DNA from: Streptomyces sp. NRRL F-5727
GTDB taxonomy: Bacteria > Actinomycetota > Actinomycetes > Streptomycetales > Streptomycetaceae
Length of the DNA: 64,000 nucleotides
NCBI RefSeq assembly: GCF_000719555.1
Contig: NZ_JOGX01000030.1
Coordinates: 1-64,000, forward strand
Direction: 5' to 3'
Shown in pieces: positions 1 to 6,919 of this stretch. Position 1 is the stretch's first letter. Each line of letters starts with the position of its first letter. The position numbers and the translations under genes were made by a program. A model generated the notes under the pieces. It was not told the origin of the DNA. It saw nothing but the letters and a program-made list of their open reading frames with translations, and did not search any database.

Positions 1-137
1 AGCTTGCCCTTCGCGTGCTGGGCCTCGGTCGCGCGCTCGCTGGGGCCGGCCAGCGCCTGCTCCCGCAGGACGTGCAGTTCGGCGACGCGGCCACGTGCGT
101 CGGTGGGCTCGCTCGGGATCTCGTCGACAAGGGTCAT
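1..137 (-). CDS. Acyl-CoA carboxylase beta (carboxyltransferase) subunit, N-terminal fragment
   Basis: Only the first 45 codons are in the window; the gene continues off the left edge. Translation from the ATG at 137 begins MTLVDEIPSEPTDARGRVAE and ends ATEAQHAKGKL. That matches what I know of the start of actinobacterial acyl-CoA (propionyl/acetyl-CoA) carboxylase beta subunits, which transfer carboxyl groups from biotin to acyl-CoA and supply malonyl- or methylmalonyl-CoA. No catalytic part is visible, so the substrate cannot be assigned. The assignment rests on N-terminal similarity alone. Confidence 0.7.
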   Translation of the reverse strand, partial: MTLVDEIPSEPTDARGRVAELHVLREQALAGPSERATEAQHAKGK

Positions 138-261
138 GTACCGACCCTACGAACTCGACCAAGGAAACCCCGCCGTCGACTCCGTACAGTCTCGCGTGTC
201 GATTCCTGGCGGGGACGGACAGAACCGCGGAGGCGGCGGAGCGAGTCCACAGCCTGAGACC

Positions 262-323
262 CCTTTTGCTTGTGGGGGTCCCACAAAAGTGAGGCGCGGG
301 CCTCCGGGGTCGGGGAGGCCCGC
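262..323 (-). terminator. Two tandem hairpins after the secreted protein gene
   Basis: Two inverted repeats lie between the end of the gene at 344 and the next minus-strand gene. The first, at 295-323, pairs cgcgggcctcc with ggaggcccgcg. The second, at 262-288, pairs cttttg(ct)tgtggg with cccacaaaag. Read on the minus strand they form tandem transcription terminators. Confidence 0.55.
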
Positions 324-343
324 GCGCTCGACGGGTGCGCGGT

Positions 344-853
344 TCAGCAGCCGCCGCAGTTGTAGAAGGTCACGTCCCAGTGGTTGCCCTCGTCGGCGTA
401 GACGTTACCGGCGCCGGAGCGCCACTGCGGGGCGCCGTCCCCGCGCAGGCCGATGTAGGTGAACGTGTTCTTGATGTAGTTCCCGAGGCACGTGTACTTG
501 CTGAAGTCGAGCTTGTAGCCGTTCCAGTGCGAGTAGGTGCCGCTCGCGTGGCCGACCTCGGTGCCGCCGGTGATGTTGAGGGCGCAGCCGCTGGCGCTCT
601 TGAGGGTCTGGGCGCCCTGCGCGGTGGCGAGGTTGAGCTGCTCGAAGGACGTGCAGGTGGAGTTGTACCGGTCGGAGCAGCCGCCGGAGGACGACCAGGT
701 GATGCCGGAGCTGCGGAACATCGAGGTGGCGGTGACGTGGCTGATCTTGGTGACGGCGTGGGCCTCGCCGGCCGAGGTGAGGGCGCCGAAGCCGGGGGCG
801 AAGAGGGCGCCGAGGACGAGGGCGAGGGCGGTGAGGACGGAGCGGAGCTTCAC
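344..853 (-). CDS. Small secreted protein, putative M15-like zinc (D-Ala-D-Ala type) peptidase
   Basis: A 169-residue protein starting at GTG 853, with a GGAGG ribosome site 8 bases upstream; the frame extends further upstream but without a signal sequence. Residues 1-33 are a Sec signal peptide ending in AHA. The mature part has six cysteines, so disulfides outside the cell are likely. H102, H109-x2-G-x3-D116 and E155-x2-H158 follow the spacing of the zinc and catalytic residues of M15/VanX peptidases (HxxGxxxD, then ExxH). That would make it a peptidoglycan or depsipeptide-cleaving zinc enzyme. The fold assignment comes from these motifs only; a structural secreted protein is the alternative. 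It is single-gene and followed by two hairpins. Confidence 0.6.
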   Translation of the reverse strand: MKLRSVLTALALVLGALFAPGFGALTSAGEAHAVTKISHVTATSMFRSSGITWSSSGGCSDRYNSTCTSFEQLNLATAQGAQTLKSASGCALNITGGTEVGHASGTYSHWNGYKLDFSKYTCLGNYIKNTFTYIGLRGDGAPQWRSGAGNVYADEGNHWDVTFYNCGGC

Positions 854-1032
854 GGGGGATGCCTCCTGCTGGTGACCGTGACGGGCGGGGACGGCGGTGC
901 AGGTGGTGCCGGTGTGCTCGCGGGGCGCTGACGCGCCTGCCGCGCACGGGGATGATGCCGCAGTTCTACGCGCGTCCGCCAGAGGGCGGAGGGGTCCGGC
1001 GTGGGCCGTCCGGGGGAACCGCCCCAAGAAAG

Positions 1033-1083
1033 GTTGAAAGTTGAACGGAATGCGTCTACAGTCATTCTCGTTGAAGGTTCAAC
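1033..1083 (+). promoter_or_regulatory. YceI promoter with two MarR-like operators
   Basis: A promoter is visible: -35 TTGAAA at 1034-1039, 17-base spacer, -10 TACAGT at 1057-1062. A perfect palindrome GTTGAAGGTTCAAC at 1070-1083 covers the expected start point. A copy with one mismatch, GTTGAAAGTTGAAC, at 1033-1046 covers the -35 box. The two sites are 37 bases apart. TTGAA-N2-TTCAA is the kind of site bound by MarR-family repressors. No MarR gene lies within the window, so the regulator would act in trans. Confidence 0.65.
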
Positions 1084-1107
1084 AACACCCCCACCAAGGA
1101 GCACGTC

Positions 1108-1719
1108 ATGGGCATCTTCGGCCGCAAGAACACCGAGTCCGCCGCCGCCACCGCCACCCTCCCCGTGGACCCGGCCCTCGCCGCCCTGACCGGCGACTAC
1201 ACCATCGACGCCGCCCACAGCAGCATCGGCTTCACCGTCCGCCACGCGATGGTCACCAACGTCCGCGGCTCCTTCGGCGAGCACGAGGGCACCCTGAAGC
1301 TGAACGGCAGCGACCCGTCCGCCTCCAGCGCCGCCATCGACGTCAGGATCGCCTCCATCGACACCGGCATCGGCGACCGCGACAACCACCTGCGCGGCGG
1401 CGACTTCTTCGACGCCGAGCAGTTCCCGCTGATGACCTTCCGCTCCACCGAGGCGGCGCAGCTCGGCGGCGACAAGTACCGGATCACCGGCGACCTGACC
1501 ATCAAGGACGTCACCAAGCCGCTCTCCATCGACCTGGAGTTCAACGGCACCGCCACCGACCCGTACGGCAACGAGCGCGTCGGCTTCGAGGGCTCCGCCG
1601 AGATCCTGCGCTCCGAGTGGGGCCTCACCTGGAACGCTGCCCTGGAGACCGGCGGTGTCATGGTCAGCGACAAGGTGAAGCTGAACTTCGACATCTCCGC
1701 CATCAAGAACGCCGCCTGA
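1108..1719 (+). CDS. YceI-family lipid-binding protein
   Basis: A 203-residue protein. After a short N-terminal linker, residues of about 28-200 form a YceI domain, with the typical motif AHSSIGFTVRHAMVTNVRGSF and the later segment LTIKDVTKPLSIDLEFNG. YceI proteins are lipocalin-like beta barrels that bind isoprenoids or other long hydrophobic molecules. No signal peptide is visible, so this one is probably cytoplasmic. The start is the ATG after AAGGAG. The promoter carries two repressor-like palindromes (1033-1083). A strong hairpin follows the gene, so it is a monocistronic, regulated unit. Confidence 0.9.
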   Translation: MGIFGRKNTESAAATATLPVDPALAALTGDYTIDAAHSSIGFTVRHAMVTNVRGSFGEHEGTLKLNGSDPSASSAAIDVRIASIDTGIGDRDNHLRGGDFFDAEQFPLMTFRSTEAAQLGGDKYRITGDLTIKDVTKPLSIDLEFNGTATDPYGNERVGFEGSAEILRSEWGLTWNAALETGGVMVSDKVKLNFDISAIKNAA

Positions 1720-1745
1720 CCCTCCCCGCAGGAACCCGGCACCAC

Positions 1746-1787
1746 GAGCGCGCCCGCCCTCCGCGAACCCGCGGACGGCGGGCGCTC
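1746..1787 (+). terminator. Hairpin terminator after YceI gene
   Basis: A long GC-rich inverted repeat runs from gagcgcgcccgcc at 1746 to ggcgggcgctc at 1787, with only short interruptions. It lies 26 bases after the YceI stop and just before the clamp gene. There is no T-tract, as is usual in Streptomyces. Confidence 0.6.
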
Positions 1788-1821
1788 GGCGTTGTCAGAG
1801 GCGGTCGCTAGCGTCGGCCGC

Positions 1822-2931
1822 ATGGAGATCCACATCGACAGTGCCGTGCTGACCGAGGCCGTCGGCCGCGCCGCCCGCGTCCTGCCCGCCCGCTCCCCCA
1901 TGCCCGTTCTCGGCGGGCTGCTCCTGGAGGCCGGCGAGGACGGCCGGCTGAGCGTCTTCGGGCTCGACCACGAGGCGTCCGCGCGCGTGGAGGCCGAGGC
2001 CGAGACGGTGACGCCGGGCCGCGTCCTGGTGCTCGGCCGGCGCCTGCTCGACATCTGCAAGGTGCTGCCGCGCGGCCGCACCGCCCTCGCCGTCGAGGGC
2101 CCCCGGCTCTCCGTCTCCTCCGGCGACGTCCGCTTCGGCCTCTCGCTGCTGCCGCTCGACGCCCACCCGGCCGCCCCGGCGCTGCCGCCGGTCCTCGGCG
2201 AGGTCGACGGGGACGCCTTCGCGGAGGCGGTGGCCCAGGTCGCGGCGGCGGCCGGGCGGGACGACTCGCTGCCGGTCCTCACCGGGATACGGCTCGCGCT
2301 CGACGGCCCGGAGATGACCCTGGCCGCCACGGACCGCTACCGCTACGCCGTCCGCACCCTGGAGTGGTACCCCGCCCCCGGCGCCGCCGCCGTCGAACCC
2401 GCCGACGTCGTCGTCCCGGCCCGCCGCCTCGCCGAGACCGCCCGCTCCCTGGTGGCCGGCGGGCGGGCCAGGATCGGCCTGGACGCGCACTCCCTCGGCT
2501 TCGAGCGGGCCGGGCTGCGCACCACCACCCGGCTGCTCGACGGCCGGCTCCCCCGCCACGACAAGCTGTTCGCCCTCGGCGACCACGCCGTCGCGGCGAC
2601 CGGCCGGGCCGCGCTGGTCGAGGCGGTGAAGCGGGTCTCCGTCGTCGCCGAAGGCGACAGCCCGGTCCAGCTCGCCTTCGACGGGACGACGCTCCGGCTC
2701 CAGGCGGGGTACGAGGACGACGTGGCCTCCCAGCGGCTGCCCGCCACCCTCGGCGGCGCCACGGCGATGACGGTCGCCTTCAACCCGGGCTATCTGCTGG
2801 ACGCCCTGGAGCGGTTCACCGCCGAGGAGGTACGGCTCCACCTGCTGGGCCCGGGCCAGCGCGCCCTGCTGACCGACGGCGACGACGGCCGTCACCGGCA
2901 CCTGCTGATGTCGGTGAAGCCGCTGGTCTGA
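1822..2931 (+). CDS. DnaN-like DNA polymerase III beta sliding clamp paralog
   Basis: A 369-residue protein starting MEIHIDSAVLTEAVGRAARV. It shows the three-domain DnaN plan, with recognisable blocks ARSPMPVLGGLLLEA (domain 1), DDSLPVLTGIRLAL and TDRYRYAVRTLEW (domain 2), and the C-terminal FNPGYLLDALE and HLLMSVKPLV. Beta clamps are dimeric rings that tether polymerases to DNA. The gene stands alone, far from dnaA/gyrB context, so I read it as a second, non-oriC clamp. Its job is unknown; a clamp for a repair polymerase is one possibility. The frame is open back to a TTG at 1792. The ATG at 1822 has no ribosome site but has TAGCGT ending 7 bases upstream, which fits a leaderless message. 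Confidence 0.85.
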   Translation: MEIHIDSAVLTEAVGRAARVLPARSPMPVLGGLLLEAGEDGRLSVFGLDHEASARVEAEAETVTPGRVLVLGRRLLDICKVLPRGRTALAVEGPRLSVSSGDVRFGLSLLPLDAHPAAPALPPVLGEVDGDAFAEAVAQVAAAAGRDDSLPVLTGIRLALDGPEMTLAATDRYRYAVRTLEWYPAPGAAAVEPADVVVPARRLAETARSLVAGGRARIGLDAHSLGFERAGLRTTTRLLDGRLPRHDKLFALGDHAVAATGRAALVEAVKRVSVVAEGDSPVQLAFDGTTLRLQAGYEDDVASQRLPATLGGATAMTVAFNPGYLLDALERFTAEEVRLHLLGPGQRALLTDGDDGRHRHLLMSVKPLV

Positions 2932-2946
2932 CCGGCGGCCCGGCCG

Positions 2947-4293
2947 TCAGAAGCCTCCGCCGCCGTCGAAGCCGCCACCGCCGCCGAAGTCCCCGCCGCC
3001 CCCGAAGTCGCCGCCGCCGAAGTCCCCTCCGAAGTCGCCCCCGCCGCCGAAGTCGCCGCCGTCCTGGAAGTCGGGACCGCCGTACTCGGAGGCGTAGGCG
3101 GGGGTGGAGAGGGCGGAGCCGAGGAGGGTGCCCATGAGCAGGCCGGGCAGCAGGCCGCCGCCGAAGTAGCCGCCGGCCCAGGGGCCGTACGCCGGGCCGG
3201 CCTCCCAGTAGGGGCGGCGGCCGGAGTCGGTCTCGACGGTCCGGGCCAGCGGGTCCTCGCCGTCGTCCAGCCGGGCAGCGTCGGCGGCGCAGACCGGGAC
3301 CTCGCGGGCCGCCCCGCCGGCCGGCGTCCAGGTGCGGTCCTCGGTGGACGGACCGTGGCGCGGGTCGAAGAAGCACGGGGGCCGGCGCTCGGGCAGCGGC
3401 CTGGAGGCGCGGCGGGCGTCGAGCACCGCCAGCGCGTGGCGGCCGTCGTCCAGCGCCTGGGTCACGCCCCGGACGTCGTGCGGCCGGGTCGCCGAGCCCA
3501 TCAGCGACTTCGCCCGGTCGTAGGAGTCCAGGGCCCGTTCGTAGTCGGCGCGCATCGCCTCGTCGGCGCGGGGCTCGGCCGGGTGGAAGTCGAGCCGTTC
3601 CAGCTCCTCGCCGAAGGCGGTGATGTCCTCGTCGACGACGACCCGGAGCCGGTCCAGGGCGGCCCGCTCCTCCGCCTCCTTCCGCTTCCGCCGGGTGCGG
3701 ACCACGGCGTAGGCGGCGGTGCCGCCGGCGGCGGCGACCGCGCCCAGGGTGACGAGGCCGGCGACCGGGACGCCGGAGTCCTCCGCGGCGCCGCCGGGCC
3801 AGGCGGCGGGCGCGGAGCCGCGCATCGCGGGGAGGGCCTGGTCGGCGAAGGCGTTCAGCTGGGTGGCGGCGTCGGTGCCGGGCCGGTCGACGGTGGCGAC
3901 CATGTTCTCCACCGCGCCGGCCGAGAGCACCCGGGCGTCGGCCTTCGCGTCGAACCGGTCGCCGAGCCGCACCGCGTACACCCCGGCGTGGCCGGTCTGC
4001 TCGCGGAGGTTGTCGATGAGCCCCTGCGGCGGGTACTCCGCGCCCTCCGGCAGCACCGCCACGAAGAGGGGCTTGTCGGCGTCCTCGATCTTCTCCGCGA
4101 GGGCGGCCGCGTCGGCCGTCGAGAGCTGGCCGGCGGCGCCCGGATCCACGTAGACGGGGCCCTGTCTCAGGGCCGCGCCCGCGTCCGGGACGCCCGTGGC
4201 CCTGGCGCCCGCCGACGCGGGAGCCAGGGCCAGGAGCAGCAGGAGCACCAGCCCGGCGAGGGCCGGCCACACCGAAATCGCCCTGGTCCTCAT
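2947..4293 (-). CDS. TPM-domain membrane protein with Gly/Asp/Phe-rich tail
   Basis: A 448-residue protein. Residues 1-32 form a signal peptide or anchor. Residues of about 45-165 resemble the TPM (YgcG-like) extracytoplasmic domain, with PVYVDPGAAGQLSTADAAALAEKIEDADKPLFVAVL split over two blocks. A transmembrane helix at about 178-200 is followed by a charged cytoplasmic helix (RTRRKRKEAEERAALDRLRV). The last 45 residues are a low-complexity tail built from repeats of GGGDFGG and GGGGDFGG. Function is unknown; TPM domains are linked to membrane protein assembly and phosphatase activity. The start ATG has TAATTT 6 bases upstream and no ribosome site, which suggests leaderless translation. An inverted repeat GTTCGA/TCGAAC surrounds that promoter. 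Confidence 0.8.
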   Translation of the reverse strand: MRTRAISVWPALAGLVLLLLLALAPASAGARATGVPDAGAALRQGPVYVDPGAAGQLSTADAAALAEKIEDADKPLFVAVLPEGAEYPPQGLIDNLREQTGHAGVYAVRLGDRFDAKADARVLSAGAVENMVATVDRPGTDAATQLNAFADQALPAMRGSAPAAWPGGAAEDSGVPVAGLVTLGAVAAAGGTAAYAVVRTRRKRKEAEERAALDRLRVVVDEDITAFGEELERLDFHPAEPRADEAMRADYERALDSYDRAKSLMGSATRPHDVRGVTQALDDGRHALAVLDARRASRPLPERRPPCFFDPRHGPSTEDRTWTPAGGAAREVPVCAADAARLDDGEDPLARTVETDSGRRPYWEAGPAYGPWAGGYFGGGLLPGLLMGTLLGSALSTPAYASEYGGPDFQDGGDFGGGGDFGGDFGGGDFGGGGDFGGGGGFDGGGGF

Positions 4294-4354
4294 GGTTCGA
4301 AATTACCCGAACGGGATCGAACTAGACATCTCGGGCGTGGGTCGTTCTCGGACG

Positions 4355-5971
4355 CTACTCGGCGGGGTCCACCCCGGCCCGCAGCAGACCGTAGGTGAAG
4401 GCGTCCTCCAGGGCCTGCCAGGAGGCGGCGATCACGTTCTCGCCGACGCCGACCGTGGCCCACTCGGCGTTGCCGTCACTGGTGGTGATGAGCACCCGGG
4501 TGGTGGACTCGGTGCCGTGCCGGCCTTCGAGGATGCGGACCTTGTAGTCGACCAGCTCGAACTTGGCGAGCTGCGGGTAGATCCGCTCCAGGGCGACCCG
4601 GAGGGCGCGGTCCAGGGCGTTGACCGGGCCGTTGCCCTCGGCGGTGGCCAGCATCCGCTCGCCCTTGGCCCACAGCTTGACCGTGGCCTCGTTGGCGTGG
4701 GTGCCGTCGGGGCGGTTCTCGGTGATCGCCCGCCAGGACTCGGTGCGGAAGTAGCGGCGGGCCCGCCCCTCGGCCTCGGCCCGGAGCAGCAGCTCGAAGG
4801 AGGCGTCGGCGGCCTCGTAGGTGTAGCCCTGGAGCTCGCGCTCCTTGACCCGTTCGACCACCCGGGCGACCAGGGCGCGGTCGCCGCCGAGGTCGACGCC
4901 GAGCTCCTTGCCCTTGAGCTCGATGGAGGCGCGTCCGGCCATGTCGGAGACGAGCATCCGCATGGTGTTGCCGACCCGCTCGGGGTCGATGTGCTGGTAG
5001 AGGTCGGGGTCGACCTTGATCGCGGAGGCGTGCAGACCGGCCTTGTGGGCGAAGGCGGAGACGCCGACGTACGGCTGGTGGGTGGAGGGGGTGAGGTTGA
5101 CGACCTCGGCGATGGCGTGCGAGATCCGGGTCATCTCGGCGAGGGCGCCGGCGGGCAGCACCCGCTTGTCGTACTTCAGCTCCAGGGCGGCGACGACCGG
5201 GAACAGGTTGGCGTTGCCGACCCGCTCGCCGTAGCCGTTGGCCGTGCACTGGACGTGGGTGGCGCCCGCGTCGACGGCGGCGAGGGTGTTGGCGACGGCG
5301 CAGCCGGTGTCGTCCTGGGCGTGGATGCCGAGCCGGGCGCCGGTGTCGGCGAGGACGGTGCCGACGACGGCCTGGACCTGGGCGGGCAGCATGCCGCCGT
5401 TGGTGTCGCAGAGGATGACGACGTCGGCGCCGGCCTCGTGCGCGGTGCGGACCACGGCCTTGGCGTAGTCGGGGTTGGCCTTGTACCCGTCGAAGAAGTG
5501 CTCGCAGTCGACGAAGACGCGGCGGCCCTGGGCGACCAGGTGGGAGACGGTGTCGCGGACCATCTCCAGGTTCTCGTCGAGGGTGGTGCGCAGGGCCAGT
5601 TCGACGTGCCGGTCGTGGGACTTGGCCACCAGGGTGATCACCGGGGCGCCGGAGTCGAGCAGCGCCTTGACCTGTGGGTCGTCGGCGGCGGTGCCGCCGG
5701 CCCTGCGGGTGGCGCCGAAGGCGACGAGCTGCGCGTTCCGGAAGTCGATCTCCTGGCGGGCGCGGGCGAAGAACTCGGTGTCCCGCGGGTTGGCACCGGG
5801 CCAGCCGCCCTCGATGAAGCCGACGCCGAACTCGTCGAGGTGCCGGGCGATGGTCAGCTTGTCCGCGACGGTGAGGTTGATGCCCTCGCGCTGCGCCCCG
5901 TCGCGCAGGGTGGTGTCGAAGACGTGAAAGCCGTCGTCGGGGCGCGAGCCCTCGGCGTTCTCCGTGGTCAT
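4355..5971 (-). CDS. cimA: (R)-citramalate synthase
   Basis: A 538-residue protein of the LeuA/CimA family. The HMGL-like TIM barrel opens with FDTTLRDGAQREGINL. It contains the barrel sequence HAQDDTGCAVANTLAAVDAGATHVQCTANGYGERVGNANL in parts, and ends with a LeuA-type allosteric dimer domain (STTRVLITTSDGNAEWATVGVGENVI). The family condenses pyruvate with acetyl-CoA to citramalate, opening the threonine-independent route to 2-oxobutyrate and isoleucine. I favour CimA over 2-isopropylmalate synthase because of the DTTLRDGAQREG and EGGWPGANPRD blocks. The ATG at 5971 was chosen because AGGAG lies upstream; an in-frame ATG at 6019 has none. A candidate Ile-coding leader and terminator precede it (6080-6210). 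Confidence 0.88.
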   Translation of the reverse strand: MTTENAEGSRPDDGFHVFDTTLRDGAQREGINLTVADKLTIARHLDEFGVGFIEGGWPGANPRDTEFFARARQEIDFRNAQLVAFGATRRAGGTAADDPQVKALLDSGAPVITLVAKSHDRHVELALRTTLDENLEMVRDTVSHLVAQGRRVFVDCEHFFDGYKANPDYAKAVVRTAHEAGADVVILCDTNGGMLPAQVQAVVGTVLADTGARLGIHAQDDTGCAVANTLAAVDAGATHVQCTANGYGERVGNANLFPVVAALELKYDKRVLPAGALAEMTRISHAIAEVVNLTPSTHQPYVGVSAFAHKAGLHASAIKVDPDLYQHIDPERVGNTMRMLVSDMAGRASIELKGKELGVDLGGDRALVARVVERVKERELQGYTYEAADASFELLLRAEAEGRARRYFRTESWRAITENRPDGTHANEATVKLWAKGERMLATAEGNGPVNALDRALRVALERIYPQLAKFELVDYKVRILEGRHGTESTTRVLITTSDGNAEWATVGVGENVIAASWQALEDAFTYGLLRAGVDPAE

Positions 5972-6079
5972 GGCTGTGATGGCTCCTGTCGGATGTGGCT
6001 CCGGAAGGTATGGATCCACTTGCCCCCATTCTCACGCGTCGTCCGCCTCCGGCGGGGATGGGGCCGGAAAACGAAAAAA

Positions 6080-6099
6080 CCTCTCGCGGGTGCGAGAGG
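6080..6099 (-). terminator. Intrinsic terminator in the cimA leader (candidate attenuator)
   Basis: On the minus strand the sequence is CCTCTCGC, loop ACCC, GCGAGAGG, then TTTTTTCGTTTT. This is a perfect 8-bp stem with a genuine U-tract, which is unusual in this GC-rich genome. It sits 108 bases before the cimA start, so cimA messages begun upstream must pass it. It could also simply end the tetR operon. Together with the short Ile-containing frame just upstream (6154-6210) it looks like a transcription attenuator. Confidence 0.75.
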
Positions 6100-6153
6100 T
6101 CTGCGCGCGGGTCTGGGGCACGATGTCCACTGCCGCGGGGGTCGTACCGCGGT

Positions 6154-6210
6154 TCAGTGGTCACTGCGGACCGGCGCGCTGCTGCCGATAATCATCGTGG
6201 TAGCGAGCAC
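6154..6210 (-). CDS. Candidate cimA leader peptide (18 residues, Ile-Ile)
   Basis: A short minus-strand frame from GTG at 6210 reads MLATTMIIGSSAPVRSDH and ends at TGA 6154; an internal ATG at 6195 would give a 13-residue version MIIGSSAPVRSDH. It ends 54 bases before a U-tract terminator in front of cimA, whose pathway leads to isoleucine. Two consecutive Ile codons (ATT ATC) plus one Val and one Leu would make it sensitive to branched-chain aminoacyl-tRNA. CACACT lies 6 bases before the GTG and could be a -10 box of a leaderless message. No clear antiterminator pairing is visible, so the role is inferred from position and composition. Confidence 0.45.
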   Translation of the reverse strand: MLATTMIIGSSAPVRSDH

Positions 6211-6253
6211 GTCGGCAGTGTGCCACAGGCCCCTTCGTCCACGGACCCGGATC

Positions 6254-6910
6254 TCACGATGCGGAATCCGCGTCCGCGCCCCGCGCCGGGGGCGTGAGGG
6301 TCTCGTCGACGAACTCCCGTACCTGCGCGAGGACCTCGGCCCGGCCGGTGCCGGGCAGGCCGACCGCGACGTGCACGCTGTAGCCGTCCAGCAGGGCGCG
6401 CATCCGGGTGGCGAAGCGGTCCGGGTCCACGGGCCGGAACTCGCCGCGCGAGACGCCCTCGGCGAGGATCGCGACGAGGTCCCGGTGCCAGGCGCCCTCG
6501 ATGGCGGCCTGGCGGGCGCGGGCGTCCGCGTCGGCGTTCTGCGAGCGGTTCCAGACCTCCAGCCAGAGCGTCCAGTGCGGGTCGCGCGGCCCGTCGGGCA
6601 CGTACACGTCGACGTATCCGTCGAGCCGCTCGCGGGAGGTCCCCGGTCCGGAGAGCAGCGCGCCCCGCTCGGCCCCGAGCCGCCCCTCGCTCCACTCCAG
6701 GGTCTGGAGCAGCAGCTCGTCCTTGGTACGGAAGTAGTAGAGGAGGTGTCCGCTGCTCATCCCGACCTGCCGCCCCAGCCCGGCCATGGTGAGCCCGTCG
6801 AGGCCGCGCTCGGCGACGGTGTCCATCGCCGCCGAGAACACCTCCTCGCGGGGCGGGGCGGCCTGGTTGCGGCGGCGGGGGGCGGGGGACGGGCTGCTGC
6901 TCTGACTCAC
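6254..6910 (-). CDS. TetR-family transcriptional regulator
   Basis: A 218-residue protein. The N-terminal helix-turn-helix (about residues 20-65) is typical: VFSAAMDTVAERGLDGLTMAGLGRQVG, then MSSGHLLYYFRTKDELLL. The C-terminal ligand domain (WTLWLEVWNRSQ...DGYSVHVAVGLPG) is BetI-like. It starts at GTG 6910, nine bases after the agmatine deiminase stop, and is therefore the last gene of the ureAB-ureC-agmatine deiminase operon. I infer that it binds the two TTGAGCGNCACTCNAA palindromes at 10347-10364 and 10417-10431 and so controls both its own operon and the permease. The inducer is unknown; a polyamine- or guanidine-like nitrogen compound is a reasonable guess. Confidence 0.9.
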   Translation of the reverse strand: MSQSSSPSPAPRRRNQAAPPREEVFSAAMDTVAERGLDGLTMAGLGRQVGMSSGHLLYYFRTKDELLLQTLEWSEGRLGAERGALLSGPGTSRERLDGYVDVYVPDGPRDPHWTLWLEVWNRSQNADADARARQAAIEGAWHRDLVAILAEGVSRGEFRPVDPDRFATRMRALLDGYSVHVAVGLPGTGRAEVLAQVREFVDETLTPPARGADADSAS

Positions 6911-6919
6911 TCGTACGTT

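Noticed and set aside
2950..3070. Short tandem DNA repeats that look like a repeat array
   Set aside because: They encode the GGGDFGG tail of the TPM protein in frame; there are no spacers of CRISPR type.
5972..6019. Longer CimA starting at ATG 6019
   Set aside because: No ribosome site precedes it, and the added MDPYLPEPHPTGAITA is not part of the family fold; ATG 5971 has AGGAG.
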